Made by a program: the position numbers and the translations under genes
Assembly (NCBI GenBank): GCA_900102235.1
Contig: FMVL01000013.1
Coordinates: 18,658-82,657, forward strand
Reading direction: 5' to 3'
Length of the DNA stretch: 64,000 nt
Source: Lachnospiraceae bacterium XBB2008
Lineage (GTDB): Bacteria > Bacillota > Clostridia > Lachnospirales > Lachnospiraceae
Part shown: piece by piece, positions 38,625 through 47,900 of the stretch
Layout: the number at the start of each line of letters is the position of its first letter
How positions within the stretch are numbered: the stretch's first letter is position 1
Notes under the pieces: generated by a model
The model's input: the letters and a program-made list of their open reading frames with translations, nothing else
Databases searched by the model: none
What the model was told of the DNA's origin: nothing

Positions 38625-39251
38625 ATGAAACGATTTAAAACGATAATAACTATTACGACTGTATTTGTTTTATCATTAATTGCTTTTCATGCTACAGCCC
38701 ACGCTAAGAGTACTTGTGCGGTTGCAGGATGCAGCAGAGAAACTATTTCGCATAGCTCCTATTGCAGTCTTCATACATGTTCTAAATCGGGCTGCTATAA
38801 CTGCAGGAATAATGGAACTGTGTATTGCGATAAACACGCTAGAGAGTGGTTACGTGAGTCGGGTAAAACTGCCTGCTCAGAAACCGGATGCTATGCTCCG
38901 GCCAGATCAGGAAGTAATTACTGTTCAACGCATGAATGCGCGCAGAGGGATTGCCACAGCAGGCATGCGGCCGGCAGCAAGTATTGTGCAAGTCATACTC
39001 CTGACAGCAGGCGGCAATCATCGGGGAGTTCCTCATCATCCGGTGGCAGAACTACGTCTCGTTCCTCAAGTGGAAGATCCGGTAGCTCTTCCTCCCGGAA
39101 GTATGATCCATATAATGTTTACGACTATTCCAGTGCACAGGACTTCGCGGATGACAAATACGAAGAGTTCTATGATTATGAAGATGACTACGAGGATGAA
39201 GACGAAGCCTATGATGCCGCGGAAGATTATTGGAGAGAACATCATCAATGA
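38625..39251 (+). CDS. Secreted protein with four Cys/His repeats
   Basis: A signal peptide (MKRFKTIITITTVFVLSLIA, cleavage after AHA near residue 27) is followed by four repeats of the form C-x3/4-C-x9/11-Y-C-x2-H (CAVAGCSRETISHSSYCSLH, then CSKSGC, CSETGC and CAQRDC units), which could bind metal. Then comes a Ser/Gly/Arg-rich linker and an acidic Tyr/Asp/Glu tail. It is exported, perhaps as a metal-binding or surface-attached protein. AAAGGATCAGA precedes the ATG. Another reading frame over the same DNA is less likely because it has no signal or repeat structure. Confidence 0.7.
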   Translation: MKRFKTIITITTVFVLSLIAFHATAHAKSTCAVAGCSRETISHSSYCSLHTCSKSGCYNCRNNGTVYCDKHAREWLRESGKTACSETGCYAPARSGSNYCSTHECAQRDCHSRHAAGSKYCASHTPDSRRQSSGSSSSSGGRTTSRSSSGRSGSSSSRKYDPYNVYDYSSAQDFADDKYEEFYDYEDDYEDEDEAYDAAEDYWREHHQ

Positions 39252-39269
39252 TGGTGGAAAGGAACGCAT

Positions 39270-39494
39270 ATGTTTGATCCGTTCGATATAAACAAGGATG
39301 GAAAACTGGATATTGCAGAATCATTTCTTAAGTTCGAAACCATAATGGGTAACGATGAAGAAAACTTGGAGGATGATCTTGCAATTGCCGGGCTCGATAT
39401 GTTCGAGTTGGAAATGATGGACGAGTACGAACGCCGGGAGGCAATAGAGGACGCCGGACTTGATCCGGACGATTATGATGATCTATTCATATGA
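39270..39494 (+). CDS. Small acidic protein with an EF-hand-like loop
   Basis: The 74-residue product has DINKDGKLDIAE near its start, matching a calcium-binding EF-hand loop (DxNxDGxLxxxE), and an otherwise very acidic helical body. GGTGGAAAGGAACGCAT precedes the ATG. The protein encoded at 44502 has a related loop. It may bind calcium, but one loop alone is weak proof. Confidence 0.55.
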   Translation: MFDPFDINKDGKLDIAESFLKFETIMGNDEENLEDDLAIAGLDMFELEMMDEYERREAIEDAGLDPDDYDDLFI

Positions 39495-39781
39495 TTATAT
39501 GCGGTTAAATGAAAAACTAACTTCCGCTTGAACCATGAAAATGATCTGATACACCGGTTTTAACAAGGCATTGTCTAGGGAGATTATATACTGTCCTGTT
39601 AAGGCCGGTATCTTTATGTCCAAAATCATTCAACTGGCTTTTTGTTGTGATTTTGTTCAATTCTGAGATTGCTTTCTTGTTTAATTCTAACGAAATTCAT
39701 TTTTTTTGTTTTGGGATGTCGTTTTTTGCCCTCTCAAAAAGCGTATATAGTGAATCTATTTTTGAGAGGAGGCAAAGTTAA
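39495..39781 (+). other. Intergenic region with a long hairpin and an operator-like inverted repeat
   Basis: ACCGG-TTTAACA and TGTTAA-GCCGGT (39551-39605) can form a long imperfect hairpin. A perfect 10-base inverted repeat CTCTCAAAAA/TTTTTGAGAG (39731-39740 with 39759-39768) lies directly before the gene at 39782, overlapping a TATATAGT -10-like box and the start of GAGGAGG. No gene was found. Confidence 0.5.
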
Positions 39782-39937
39782 ATGAAAAATCGTTACGTAA
39801 AAATCCAAAAACCTGATGTTGTGAGGGAGGCAAAAAAGAAAATTCGAACCTGCCTGCATTGTAATGATCCCTGCTGGCGTGCTGATGTCAATTACTGTTG
39901 GGAGTGTTACAAGTATCAGAAGTTTGAATCAAGGTAA
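39782..39937 (+). CDS. Small zinc-ribbon-like protein (51 residues)
   Basis: The product has basic N-terminal residues (MKNRYVKIQKPDVVREAKKK) followed by C-x2-C-x4-C and C-x2-C clusters (TCLHCNDPCW, YCWECYKY). GAGAGGAGGCAAAGTTA precedes the start, inside an inverted repeat that could hide it. The next gene starts 11 bases later. Function unknown; likely zinc binding. Confidence 0.55.
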   Translation: MKNRYVKIQKPDVVREAKKKIRTCLHCNDPCWRADVNYCWECYKYQKFESR

Positions 39938-39948
39938 GGGGGATGCTT

Positions 39949-40311
39949 ATGGATGAAAAAGAATTGTTTGAACTAATCATTTTTTCAGATGATCTTGTTG
40001 AACCACCTATTCTCATCTGCAAAGAGAACTATGCTATGTATCTTAAAGCGTTGATGCTCTGCAGTGAGTTAAGTAATGCGGGAGTTTTGGAATATAATGC
40101 GGATGATCCAAATAAGCCGCTGGCACTTCATCAAATTATTATCGAATGGAAAACTCAAAAGTTGGAGACCTATGAATTCCAATCGCAACTCTATTATGAA
40201 TTACTGAGCCTGATAAGTATCTTTAGCAATATGATCATTGATGCTGATGGGAATGACTATCTGTGGACCTTTAGTATGGGACTGTATCGCAGCGGAAAAG
40301 GAGAGGGATGA
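39949..40311 (+). CDS. Protein of unknown function, 120 residues
   Basis: The product (MDEKELFELIIFSDDLVEPP onward) is acidic and helical. ATG at 39949 is preferred over 39943 because AGGTAAGGGGG lies seven bases before it. It overlaps the small membrane protein gene at 40308 by four bases (ATGA) and follows the zinc-ribbon gene closely, so three small genes form one operon. No domain recognised. Confidence 0.55.
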   Translation: MDEKELFELIIFSDDLVEPPILICKENYAMYLKALMLCSELSNAGVLEYNADDPNKPLALHQIIIEWKTQKLETYEFQSQLYYELLSLISIFSNMIIDADGNDYLWTFSMGLYRSGKGEG

Positions 40312-40487
40312 TTATGGGAGATTTTTTGGCATCTTTATTACTGATATTTACTGTAGGCTTTTGGGGAGTGATCATAGCATGTGTTCTTGCAGCAATAGTT
40401 GGCTGTGGTTCAGGAGGTGCTCTTGTTATTCTGATTATTCTGGGCTGTTATCTTGCTATCAAGATTCTTAAGGAGGTTTGGAAATAA
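40308..40487 (+). CDS. Small membrane protein (59 residues)
   Basis: Starts MIMGDFLASLLLIFTVGFWG with two predicted membrane helices separated by VGCGSGG, and a basic end (IKILKEVWK). AAGGAGAGGG precedes the ATG, which overlaps the previous stop. It may anchor or act with its two operon partners; unknown function. Confidence 0.55.
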   Translation: MIMGDFLASLLLIFTVGFWGVIIACVLAAIVGCGSGGALVILIILGCYLAIKILKEVWK

Positions 40488-40535
40488 AACAACGGATACG
40501 GGGAATGGGAATAATATAGTATAGCTAAATTGAAA

Positions 40536-40841
40536 TTATTTACGTTTTTCCCATTCTCTAGCATAAAACATGAGCTGATCGATCATGGTTATTTTTTTTC
40601 GTTTACACAGTTCCTTTAATGCTGACTCGGCCATGAACAGGTCACGCCATAGATCCTCAGGGCTTCCTGAATGGTTATGGACGAAGTGTAATACCCACTT
40701 GTAGGTATATTTTCCGACAGCGGAAGGATCGGGATTGATCCATCCATCTTCATCATCATAGTGGTCGATGTTCTTTAAATACTTGATTGCCAGGTATATA
40801 TGTCTGGCAGAATAATCGTAACCGGAATGTGATTTATCCAT
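40536..40841 (-). CDS. Protein of unknown function on the minus strand
   Basis: The frame of 101 residues encodes MDKSHSGYDYSARHIYLAIK, a central WINPDPSAVGKYTYKWVLHF and a basic C terminus (REWEKRK). Composition is protein-like, but no ribosome binding site is visible before ATG 40841; a TTG at 40868 is an alternative. No family recognised. Confidence 0.5.
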   Translation of the reverse strand: MDKSHSGYDYSARHIYLAIKYLKNIDHYDDEDGWINPDPSAVGKYTYKWVLHFVHNHSGSPEDLWRDLFMAESALKELCKRKKITMIDQLMFYAREWEKRK

Positions 40842-41180
40842 AGGCGTGATGTTAGACTGACTACGCAACTAATATCTACTATACAACATGATGCAGTAAT
40901 TATGTGCAATAAGTCTACAGGGGCGGTTACAATTCGTAATCACTGCTATTGTTTTCATAAAACCCCGTAAATACAATTAAATCATTTCGAAAAAATACCT
41001 AAATAGGCGCTAAATAGCGCTCTTTTTTGCGCCTCGGCCATGAACATCCGTTCGATGACTCAGTCCGTTAAATAGGACACCTTATCTGAGAAAATGCTAT
41101 CGTAAGGAACCGGCCCCAACCGGAGGTCGGGTGATCCTTACCGAAAAAGGGAATAGCAAACAACGATAAGGAGGATCAAC
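40842..41180 (+). other. Intergenic region with a promoter and leader hairpins
   Basis: TTGTTT (40949-40954), 17 bases and TACAAT (40972-40977) is another member of the dispersed promoter group. A small hairpin with TCTTTTTT is at 41004-41027. ACCGGCCCCAACCGG and AAGGAA/GATCCTT segments at 41102-41140 can fold, so the leader before the gene at 41181 may be structured. No gene was found. Confidence 0.45.
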
Positions 41181-41531
41181 ATGAATACTACATACTCGGT
41201 CTGGGAAGCAGAGAATACACACCACAGCATCAACCGCGCCAAGGAAAGAGCCGGCCTTAACAAAAAGAAAGCCGAGAAGATGATGGAACTGGCCAGGGAG
41301 CGCGGGATCGGATATGAAGAATGCAAATGGTCTCTGGACAGGAACTTCCTGATCAGCAGAACGACCGATACCACAGTGGCAATTGCATATAACGGATATT
41401 GCTTCATCTTCGACAGAGAGACATGCAAATGTATCACGATGTACCTGCTGCCGAAGACCTTTGGAAAAAAGAAGACTTTTTATCAAAGTGGCAAGCGTAA
41501 AGACGGCAGGTATGAGCTGATGTACGCATAA
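41181..41531 (+). CDS. Conserved small protein of mobile-element type
   Basis: The 116-residue product begins TTYSVWEAENTHHSINRAKE and has RGIGYEECKWSLDRNFLISR and TDTTVAIAYNGYCFIFDRET. It is soluble and basic. GATAAGGAGGATCAAC precedes the ATG. Such proteins are often seen in clostridial accessory DNA, but I cannot name a family. The 48-residue gene at 41558 follows in the same direction and probably shares the transcript. Confidence 0.6.
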   Translation: MNTTYSVWEAENTHHSINRAKERAGLNKKKAEKMMELARERGIGYEECKWSLDRNFLISRTTDTTVAIAYNGYCFIFDRETCKCITMYLLPKTFGKKKTFYQSGKRKDGRYELMYA

Positions 41532-41557
41532 GCGGATCGCGAAGGAGGAACGGTTAT

Positions 41558-41704
41558 GTGTTCGCAGCTCATGAGGATGATAAGTTCATAGGCGGATATG
41601 GCCATACGCCGGTTGTCGTTCGTAAGGCAGACGGCAGCGTCACCGGGATGCCGGAGTTCATAGATGAGGGTCCCGGCGAGGAGATCAGGACGTTTGACAT
41701 ATGA
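41558..41704 (+). CDS. 48-residue protein following the gene at 41181
   Basis: GTG at 41558 with GAAGGAGG nine bases upstream starts a frame ending in EFIDEGPGEEIRTFDI. The sequence FAAHEDDKFIGGYGHTPVVV looks like a compact folded protein. It ends just before a bidirectional terminator. No family recognised. Confidence 0.5.
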   Translation: MFAAHEDDKFIGGYGHTPVVVRKADGSVTGMPEFIDEGPGEEIRTFDI

Positions 41705-41733
41705 ACAAAGCTGTTTTGAACAGCAGAAATAAA

Positions 41734-41797
41734 AAGAAGGTCGCCCCTCGGCTTCTGCCTAATGGCAGCGTTACCGATTTTGGGCGCCCTTCTTTTG
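41734..41797. terminator. Large bidirectional terminator
   Basis: AAGAAGG and CGCCC (41734-41746) pair with GGGCG and CCTTCTT (41782-41794), with one mismatch, around an inner CTGCC/GGCAG hairpin. T4 follows on the plus strand and a similar tract on the minus strand. Confidence 0.75.
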
Positions 41798-41925
41798 ACG
41801 CTAATGTAACACATTTCGTAAAATACCTCAAATCACGAAGGAATACTCAATTCCACAGCCCCTCTATGGTATACTAGTTATTAGCTGATCCATTATGAAA
41901 TACAGCGAAAACAGGTGGTAATAAC

Positions 41926-44091
41926 ATGACCGTCTATGATGGATTGAAATCTAAATCTAATCCCCGTTGCCTCTACGAGAATAACCTCGATTCCTTCCTC
42001 GATGGAGAGAAAGGAACCATATATTATGCGCTTGAATCTAATTATCACGGCGACGCTCTGACCACTACCAGAGAGGCATGGATAAGAGAGATCGAGATCC
42101 TGCAAAAAGAACTGCTTCCGTGGCGCGGTTTAGATGGTCGCATCATATTCGAATATGATATTCCTCGTCTGGGCAAAAGGATTGATGTCGTTCTTCTTCT
42201 TAAGGGCATTGTATTCTGCCTGGAGTTCAAAGTCGGAGAGTCTAACATCTTAGAGAGTGACGTGGATCAGGTGCTTGACTATGCACTGGATCTGAAGAAC
42301 TTCCACAAGCTAAGTCTGGACAGACTGATCGTCCCTATCTTAATCGCTACGAGACATAAGTCTCATTCGTCACTTATCCGTGAGTCCATATATGATGACA
42401 GAGTAGTGAATCCCCTCGTTACAGGAGAAGACGGAATCGCTACCCTCATTGAAGAAGTACTGCGCGCATTCCCGAATGAGGGAAGTGTGAACTCTAACTG
42501 GACTATCAGTCCATACGCCCCTACCCCATCTATAATCGAAGCTGCCAGAACTCTATATGAGAGCCATTCTGTCGAAGATATAACCAGACATGAGGCTGAT
42601 CAGGTTACTACCGACAAAACAATTGCGTATATCCTGGAATTGATTCACCAGAGTAAGCAAAAAGGTGAGAAGAGCATCTGCTTCGTAACCGGTGTACCCG
42701 GAGCGGGCAAAACTCTCGTAGGACTGGATGTAGCAGTTAAGCAGACTTATCAGGGCTACGATAATCCGGTTGAAGATGAAGGCGCAGTATACCTGTCAGG
42801 TAACGGCCCGCTGGTAGCGGTACTCAATGAAGCGCTCGCAAAAGATAATTACACCAAGTGCAGAGATAGAGGCGAGAAAAAGAAACTGACCGATTCACGG
42901 CGAGAGGTCGGGAAGTTTATTCAGATAATACACCGCTACAGAGATAATATGCTTGCGAAGATCAAGAACCCTGTGGAAAACGGGATCCTCGAGATAGACC
43001 CGGAAAAAGCGATCAAGCAGCAGGGTTCCGGCTATGGCGAGGTGGAACATGTAGCGATCTTCGATGAAGCGCAGAGATCGTGGACACATAAGCGTCTGGC
43101 CGATTATCTGAAAAGAGGCGGAACATACGGAAACAAATTAAAGGTGCCGAACTTCCCTATGTCTGAAGCAGCGTTTTTGATCTGGTCGCTGGATCAGAGA
43201 GAAGACTGGGCAACGATAATATGCCTCGTCGGAGGAGGCCAGGAGATCAATACCGGAGAAGCCGGGATATCAGAATGGATCAGGGCCTTAAACGAGAGAT
43301 TCACACACTGGAAAGTATATATCTCTCCTCAACTGACAGAACCGGAATATGCAGAAGGCAAGGTGAATGAACTTCTTAAGTTTAACAGTAATGTCACCTA
43401 TTCCGAATGTCTGCATCTGGGAGTATCTCTACGATCATACAGAGCGGAGAAACTATCTGCTTTCGTTCATTCGCTCCTGGCGGTAGATGATCAGGCAGCA
43501 GACATATATGCTCAGATCAAAGATAAATATCCAATCATACTGACCAGAGATATGGAGAAAGCCAGAAGATGGCTCCACGATAAAGTAAGAGGATCCGAAA
43601 GAACTGGAGTGCTTATCACTAAGGAATCTGCGAGATACAAGCCCTTGGGAATACATGTATTACCGTCAGATGATGAAAACGCTGTTCATTGGTTCCTGGA
43701 TGATAAGGCGGATACCAGATCCTCGAATTATCTCGAAGATGCCGCGACAGAGATTCAGGTTCAAGGTCTGGAATTGGATTATACCTGCCTGCTATGGGAT
43801 GCCGATATGCGATATGAGAATGGTCATTGGAGCTACTATAGCTGGAGCCGTCCTCAGTCCAAATGGTCGAAGCTCGTAGCCAACAGCGAGTCCAAGCAGG
43901 AAAAAATGACATATATGCTGAATGCATACAGAGTGTTGCTTACTCGTGCCAGAGCCGGAATGATAATCTGCGTACCGGAAGGGAACCCTCATAAAAATAT
44001 GAGTGGATTCTGGGAAGATAGCACCCGAAAACCGGAATACTATGACGGAACCTACCGATATCTCAAGAGCCTCGGCTTAGAAGAGATTTGA
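41926..44091 (+). CDS. DUF2075-family P-loop protein with N-terminal nuclease-like domain
   Basis: The 721-residue protein has an N-terminal region (about 1-160) with GRIIFEYDIPRLGKRIDVVL and GIVFCLEFKVGESN, matching a PD-(D/E)XK pattern (D and E-x-K). A helicase-like P-loop domain follows: Walker A G256-V-P-G-A-G-K-T263, IFDEAQRSWTHK, and a C-terminal ILLTRARAGM-type motif (YRVLLTRARAGMIICVPEGN). This matches the DUF2075 group seen in accessory and defence regions. It may be a DNA-acting ATPase-nuclease. The NUDIX gene follows 25 bases later. Confidence 0.85.
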   Translation: MTVYDGLKSKSNPRCLYENNLDSFLDGEKGTIYYALESNYHGDALTTTREAWIREIEILQKELLPWRGLDGRIIFEYDIPRLGKRIDVVLLLKGIVFCLEFKVGESNILESDVDQVLDYALDLKNFHKLSLDRLIVPILIATRHKSHSSLIRESIYDDRVVNPLVTGEDGIATLIEEVLRAFPNEGSVNSNWTISPYAPTPSIIEAARTLYESHSVEDITRHEADQVTTDKTIAYILELIHQSKQKGEKSICFVTGVPGAGKTLVGLDVAVKQTYQGYDNPVEDEGAVYLSGNGPLVAVLNEALAKDNYTKCRDRGEKKKLTDSRREVGKFIQIIHRYRDNMLAKIKNPVENGILEIDPEKAIKQQGSGYGEVEHVAIFDEAQRSWTHKRLADYLKRGGTYGNKLKVPNFPMSEAAFLIWSLDQREDWATIICLVGGGQEINTGEAGISEWIRALNERFTHWKVYISPQLTEPEYAEGKVNELLKFNSNVTYSECLHLGVSLRSYRAEKLSAFVHSLLAVDDQAADIYAQIKDKYPIILTRDMEKARRWLHDKVRGSERTGVLITKESARYKPLGIHVLPSDDENAVHWFLDDKADTRSSNYLEDAATEIQVQGLELDYTCLLWDADMRYENGHWSYYSWSRPQSKWSKLVANSESKQEKMTYMLNAYRVLLTRARAGMIICVPEGNPHKNMSGFWEDSTRKPEYYDGTYRYLKSLGLEEI

Positions 44092-44116
44092 TTCGGTTAA
44101 TGTGAGACCTGAGAAA

Positions 44117-44512
44117 ATGAAAACTGTAAAAGTGGTAGCCGCTGTGATAAGAGATAAAGATAGAATCTATGCTACAGCAAGAGGCTACGGAGACTATAAA
44201 GGCTGGTGGGAATTCCCCGGTGGAAAAATAGAAGAAGGGGAGACTCCTAAGCAAGCCCTGGCACGTGAGATACGTGAAGAACTGACAGCGGAAATATCTG
44301 TTGGTGAACTGATCAAGACTATTGAATATGACTATCCTGAGTTTCATCTATCAATGGATTGTTTCTGGGCTGAGGTTATATCAGGAGAACTGGAACTGAA
44401 GGAAGCAGAAGCAGCACGGTGGCTTAGCAAAGATGAACTGTTGGACGTGAAATGGCTGCCTGCAGATCTGGAACTGATCGAATTGGTTAGAGGGAAATTG
44501 TATGGCGGATGA
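44117..44512 (+). CDS. NUDIX hydrolase (MutT-like)
   Basis: The product of 131 residues has the complete Nudix box GGKIEEGETPKQALAREIRE-EL, in which the metal-binding glutamates are intact, and the MutT-like start KTVKVVAAVIRDKDRIYATA with WWEFPGGK. MutT proteins remove 8-oxo-dGTP and related oxidised or CTP-type nucleotides. The ATG at 44117 is chosen by homology in length; a GTG at 44102 is possible. It overlaps the next gene by 11 bases. Confidence 0.88.
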   Translation: MKTVKVVAAVIRDKDRIYATARGYGDYKGWWEFPGGKIEEGETPKQALAREIREELTAEISVGELIKTIEYDYPEFHLSMDCFWAEVISGELELKEAEAARWLSKDELLDVKWLPADLELIELVRGKLYGG

Positions 44513-44771
44513 AAATAAAAAACTTGATTCATGGAATGCACCATTTGATCTGAATCGCGACGGAAAGATGAGCCCGGAGGAAAAGGCTCTGCGTGATTAT
44601 ACGATCATGAATACGTTCTTCAATGATGATGACGATGATGACAACTCCGGTGGTGGCGGAGGTGGAGGCGGTTGCCTGATCCCGTTCACTATCATGGCAG
44701 GGATAGGTGGCTCTGCGATAGCGGGGATTGCGTATGGGGTTGCGAAGTTGGTATTGAATTTGAAAGTGTAA
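44502..44771 (+). CDS. Small membrane protein with EF-hand-like loop and Gly-rich hinge
   Basis: The 89-residue product has FDLNRDGKMSPEE, an EF-hand-like loop, then a run of Asp, a run of eight Gly, and one membrane helix (CLIPFTIMAGIGGSAIAGIA). It overlaps the NUDIX gene by 11 bases. The loop resembles that encoded at 39270. Possible calcium-binding membrane peptide; function unknown. Confidence 0.6.
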   Translation: MADENKKLDSWNAPFDLNRDGKMSPEEKALRDYTIMNTFFNDDDDDDNSGGGGGGGGCLIPFTIMAGIGGSAIAGIAYGVAKLVLNLKV

Positions 44772-44975
44772 ATAATTAGTTACACTACATGTTTAGTCAG
44801 ATTTATGAGCAATTTCAATGTAAAAAACTATCTGGGCGTGATGTAGCCAATCAAATACTGACTTTCATCTCCTACACTTTTTAGAATTCGAAGTTATGGT
44901 GGCAGTAGATAGGTCTAATGATTATGTTGTAGAAGCGCGAGAATTACTTCATTAACCAGGATTGAGGAAAACAAA

Positions 44976-47900
44976 ATGGCGAAAATGATCGATAAGAAGC
45001 CTTCGTGGAAGGGCGAAGGATTGCTTTGGGATAGTTTAAACTATAACTTACCGAGTGATAATGTTGTGTACAATCAAAGAGAGATTAACGGAAGAGAGTA
45101 CGACTTTTGCGTTATGGTTGAAAATCTGGGAATTCTTGTCATTGAGGTAAAAGGCTGGGATCCAGACAAAGTAACAGTCAATGGCGTGGATAATATCGAA
45201 GTTGAGGGATATGACGAACCCCAAGCATCGCCTAAAAAGCAAGCGAGAGCATATAGATTTGCGATTCTTAATAAAATATCTGCAAAATATAATGTTAGCC
45301 CACTTGTTTTAGATATGGTTTGTTATCCGTTTATTACAGAAGAGCAATATAAGACAATTAATCTGAATATTGTTTCTGAACCAGAATATACCCTGTTTAA
45401 AGAGGATATTGAAAACGGAGAAAAGCTTAATGCTAAGATACAGGGCATTTTCAACCTAAATAAGTTCATTCCTCATTTTGAGTTCACATATGATTTAATG
45501 TTAAGGATTCGACGGTCTTTAGAACCTTCGCTTAAAGAGGTACATACCAGCGTAGTAGCTCATCCATATTCTAAACTAAGAGCTTTTCCTGAAGAGGTAT
45601 CACATGATTTTGCAAAACTAATTGTAGAAGAGTATTTTGACGGAATTAAGCAGGTTATTTTTGTTAGTTCCAAAAAAGATTATGATTTAATTCTGTCTCT
45701 CCTAAATAGTGGCTTAAAAGAGCATAATATTGATTTTGTAAATAATGAAGTACGTGTGGGTTATGAAAAAGGAATTGCTACTAATAATTCTGGAGATTCT
45801 CTTTCAGTTTTTAATTTTTCGATTTATATAGTTCCTTCGTTGGCAAGTATTTTTTTACAAAATGTTGAGGTCATTGAAGGGAAGACTGATGAAGATACAT
45901 GTAAAGGTTTATCAGAGTTGTCTCTTATAACACCCTTTAATCTTCAACAATATGAAATTGAACATGCTACGACGGAACAAGACATATTAGTTGATGCGGG
46001 TGCAGGAACAGGAAAAACCTTTTCGATGGTTTCTCGAGTGGCTTTTTTGTGTAATAGAGCATCAGATGCTATTTCCAATTTGTCCGATGAAATAGCAATG
46101 GTTACGTTTACGAATGATGCGGCAATAAACATGAAAAAAAGACTGAAGCAAATGTTCATAAACTATTTTGTACTAACAGGCCGTGAAAGATTTTTAAAAT
46201 ATGTCGAAGATGTAGACAGATCTAGCATATCCACAATCCATAAATTTGCGATAGGGATAATGAGGGGAGAATCTCTCTATACTGGGGTGGGAACCAATTT
46301 TAGAATTTCATCTGATGAATATGAAAGAGGAAAAGCATATGACATATTTTTGGGAGAGTTCCTTGATGAAATGGAATCTGATAATAGTAATTTCGTAAAT
46401 GAATTACCGGTTCCAATCTATGAGTTAAAAAAGAAACTGATGTCAATTGCAAACAAACTTCTGGATAAAAGTATTAACTTTGAATCTATTAAGCCTGCAG
46501 ATATGGGGGTAGTAGTTGATAATAATATTCCATATTTTAATGATTTGCTTACTAAGGTCGTTTTTCCGGCAGAAGCTACCTATTTAGAAGCGATGAAACA
46601 CAGTAATAGCATTGATTTGAAAGATTGCTTAGTTGAACTGGGGCGGATTCTTTCGAACGGCTGTGAAAGTATCGAAGATCTACGAATAAAGTATCTATTT
46701 ATTGACGAGTTTCAGGATACGGATGATGTTCAGATTGAAATATTCCGAAAACTACAGAAATGTATTAATGCTGATTGCAAGATGTTTGTTGTTGGAGATC
46801 TTAAGCAAAGTATATATAGATTTAGAGGAGCCAAAATGAATGCGTTCCAAAGACTGCAAAATGGAAGGGAATCAGATTGGGCACATTTTAAATTGAATAG
46901 AAACTATAGGACTGATAGAAGACTTCTGGATATATTTGCTGGGATATTTCGAAACATGGGAAGTAGCGGTGTGCTTCCATATAATGAAAAAATTGACCAG
47001 CTTAAAAGTGATGTAATAACAGATGCAAATGTTAATGAATTATATGTTACGCTTCCTTGTCATGGAAAGGATACTGAACAGATACTAGAACTCCTTATTG
47101 AAACTATAACTGCTGAAAAAAACAGGATTGAGGAGACTATTAAAGAGAATAATCTTAGTAGAGAGGAGAGAACAATAGCCGTTCTTGTAAGAAGTAATTG
47201 GCAAGTAGAAAGCGTTGTTAAAGCCGCTGAAAAGAAAGGTATTAATGTTGAGGTTAGCTCAGGTGGAGATCTATACCAACTTCCATCTACTCTTGATTTG
47301 TACAAGCTATTGCTTGCTATAACTCACAATACCAGTCCGGTATATCTTGTCAATTTTATAGAGTCTAATTATACAAATTTGAAATTAAACTATCAGGCGT
47401 TACGTTGCCTATCTGAAGAGGAAAAACTTGATGAAATAACAAAAGTACTTGATCAGTTCTTTGAAAAGAGGATGGGAAAAAATTGGTCGAGTATTCTTGA
47501 TGGGATTTATTCTCAACCTGTTTTGTTCGCATTAAAACAGTTGTTTGACGAGCTTCAGCCTTGGCAGAATTATAGTGTTGTACCGGATAGACAAAGATTA
47601 TATATAGCTAATTATGAATACCTTTTGGAACAAATGATCAAGTATTCGAGAATAGATGCATTAACTCTAAATCAAATCATTCAATTCTTGAGTATTAATA
47701 TTTTAACAGGTCAACAACAGTTATCTCGAACGACGGATACGGAGGATGATGGTGTACATGTGATTTGTACTACAGTTCATAAGTCAAAAGGATTGGAATA
47801 TGGAACAGTAATTCTTCCCTACACATATGAAGATATTAGTGATACAAAGAAAGTTAAGCTTGAAGCCAGTTTTAATGATGACAAACTCGCATACACAGTT

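Noticed and set aside
38680-39291. A 203-codon plus-strand frame overlapping the secreted Cys/His-repeat gene
   Set aside because: It has no signal peptide, ribosome binding site or repeat structure, while the frame at 38625 has all three.
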